The notes under the pieces were generated by a model that saw only the letters and a program-made list of their open reading frames with translations, did not search any database and had not been told where the DNA came from. A DNA stretch of 6,284 nt from JBGPFS01 sp041483455. GTDB taxonomy: Bacteria; Chloroflexota; Limnocylindria; Limnocylindrales; CSP1-4. The position numbers and the translations under genes were made by a program. The DNA is taken from contig JBGPFS010000152.1 of assembly GCA_041483455.1 (NCBI GenBank), positions 1-6,284 of the forward strand, read 5' to 3'. Positions 6,013 to 6,284 of the stretch are shown piece after piece. The first letter of the stretch is position 1, and each line of letters opens with the position of its first letter.

Positions 6013-6018
6013 AGTCTA
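6013..6018 (-). promoter_or_regulatory. Candidate -10 box for the acetyltransferase gene
   Basis: On the minus strand this reads TAGACT, four of six matches to TATAAT. A transcript would begin about 6-7 bases on, at or next to the GTG at 6006, giving a leaderless mRNA. No clear -35 was found. This is inference from spacing only. Confidence 0.25.
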
Positions 6019-6043
6019 CCTTCGGGACCGCCGGCACTGGACC

Positions 6044-6065
6044 GCGTCCGCCCCGGGGCGGACGC
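6044..6065. promoter_or_regulatory. Perfect 22-base palindrome between divergent genes
   Basis: The arm GCGTCCGCCCC (6044-6054) is followed directly by its exact reverse complement (6055-6065), with no spacer. It lies in the 66-base gap between the divergent acetyltransferase and reductase-like genes and ends 7 bases before the ATG at 6073. As DNA it could bind a symmetric dimer controlling one or both genes. As RNA in the plus-strand leader it could form a stem of about nine pairs that hides the only purine-rich, ribosome-site-like bases (GGGGCGGA). No second copy was seen in the window. Confidence 0.5.
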
Positions 6066-6072
6066 TCGGGGC

Positions 6073-6284
6073 ATGGACGACACCCGCAGCGAGGCGACCA
6101 TGCCCGAGGCCGAGGCCGCGCCCGAGGCCGACGCCGTGCCCGCGTCGGAGACCGCATTCCCGCCGCTGCCCGATCCGCCGGACTTCTCGGGCTGCCTCAA
6201 GACCGCCTCTGACGCGAGCCGGATCTTCTTCCGGTACGCCAACCGCTGGATGATGGTCCCGTTCCATCGGGCGGGCCTTGCCGC
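6073..6284 (+). CDS. N-terminal part of a probable deazaflavin (F420)-dependent nitroreductase-family protein, cut by window edge
   Basis: Seventy codons are visible before the window ends, starting at ATG 6073. Residues 1-40 are acidic, Ala/Pro-rich and low in complexity, including a tandem hexapeptide PEAEAA/PEADAV (11-22), and are probably disordered. From about residue 50 the sequence (RIFFRYANRWMMVPFHRAGLA) has the shape of the N-terminal helix of DUF385/Ddn-like reductases, small F420- or flavin-binding proteins in which a similar NR.M.P..R.GL stretch precedes the beta-barrel. The diagnostic core lies beyond the edge, so this is a resemblance from memory rather than proof. An in-frame ATG at 6100 is an alternative start. 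No good ribosome site is seen; the upstream bases belong to the 22-base palindrome. It is divergent from the acetyltransferase gene. Confidence 0.5.
   Translation, partial: MDDTRSEATMPEAEAAPEADAVPASETAFPPLPDPPDFSGCLKTASDASRIFFRYANRWMMVPFHRAGLA
6102..6135 (+). repeat. Two-copy 18-base coding repeat
   Basis: GCCCGAGGCCGAGGCC (6102-6117) recurs with one change at 6120-6135, a period of 18 bases. It encodes the acidic hexapeptide repeat PEAEAA/PEADAV in the flexible N-terminal tail of the right-edge gene. It is probably slippage-prone low-complexity coding sequence. Confidence 0.5.

Noticed and set aside
1..6284. tRNA, rRNA, CRISPR array, insertion sequence or prophage parts
   Set aside because: I looked on both strands and saw no cloverleaf, regularly spaced repeats, transposase motifs or terminal inverted repeats; the region looks like ordinary chromosomal metabolic DNA.

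Overview
The window is very GC-rich bacterial DNA (visibly around 70% or more), densely packed, with start/stop overlaps and some GTG starts. High GC, a lipoprotein with a classical lipobox and a probable F420-type reductase at the right edge fit a high-GC Chloroflexota or Actinomycetota lineage. That placement is inference, because no rRNA or marker gene is present. Extreme GC also gives long open frames on the wrong strand; these are not genes.

Left part (1-3394): the first two steps of histidine degradation, arranged divergently. On the minus strand is urocanate hydratase (hutU), lacking only its C-terminal end at the left edge. On the plus strand is a complete histidine ammonia-lyase (hutH) with every catalytic residue I looked for. 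HutH turns L-histidine into urocanate and ammonia; HutU hydrates urocanate to imidazolonepropionate. The 303-base gap between them should hold both promoters. It contains three dyad-symmetric elements but no recognised HutC operator. Later pathway genes (hutI and onward) may lie left of the window.

Middle (3391-4589): behind hutH on the same strand comes an FMN-dependent alpha-hydroxy-acid oxidase/dehydrogenase of the glycolate/lactate oxidase family with its full catalytic set. It probably starts at a GTG 55 bases after hutH. A 20-codon frame bridges the two genes by ATGA and GTGA overlaps, but it may be chance. Co-transcription with hutH suggests, without proving, a link to a histidine-derived hydroxy acid.

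Right part (4586-6284): a minus-strand pair, GNAT acetyltransferase then lipoprotein, overlaps by ATGA and meets the oxidase gene tail to tail in a shared CTAG. The acetyltransferase carries a proline-rich insert with four evenly spaced NPFA motifs. Divergent from it, across a 66-base gap holding a perfect 22-base palindrome, begins a plus-strand gene cut by the right edge. Its visible end resembles deazaflavin-dependent nitroreductase-family proteins.

Nothing here amounts to a clear new system. The most unusual items are the NPFA-repeat insert in the acetyltransferase, the 22-base palindrome, and the pairing of hutH with a hydroxy-acid oxidase.
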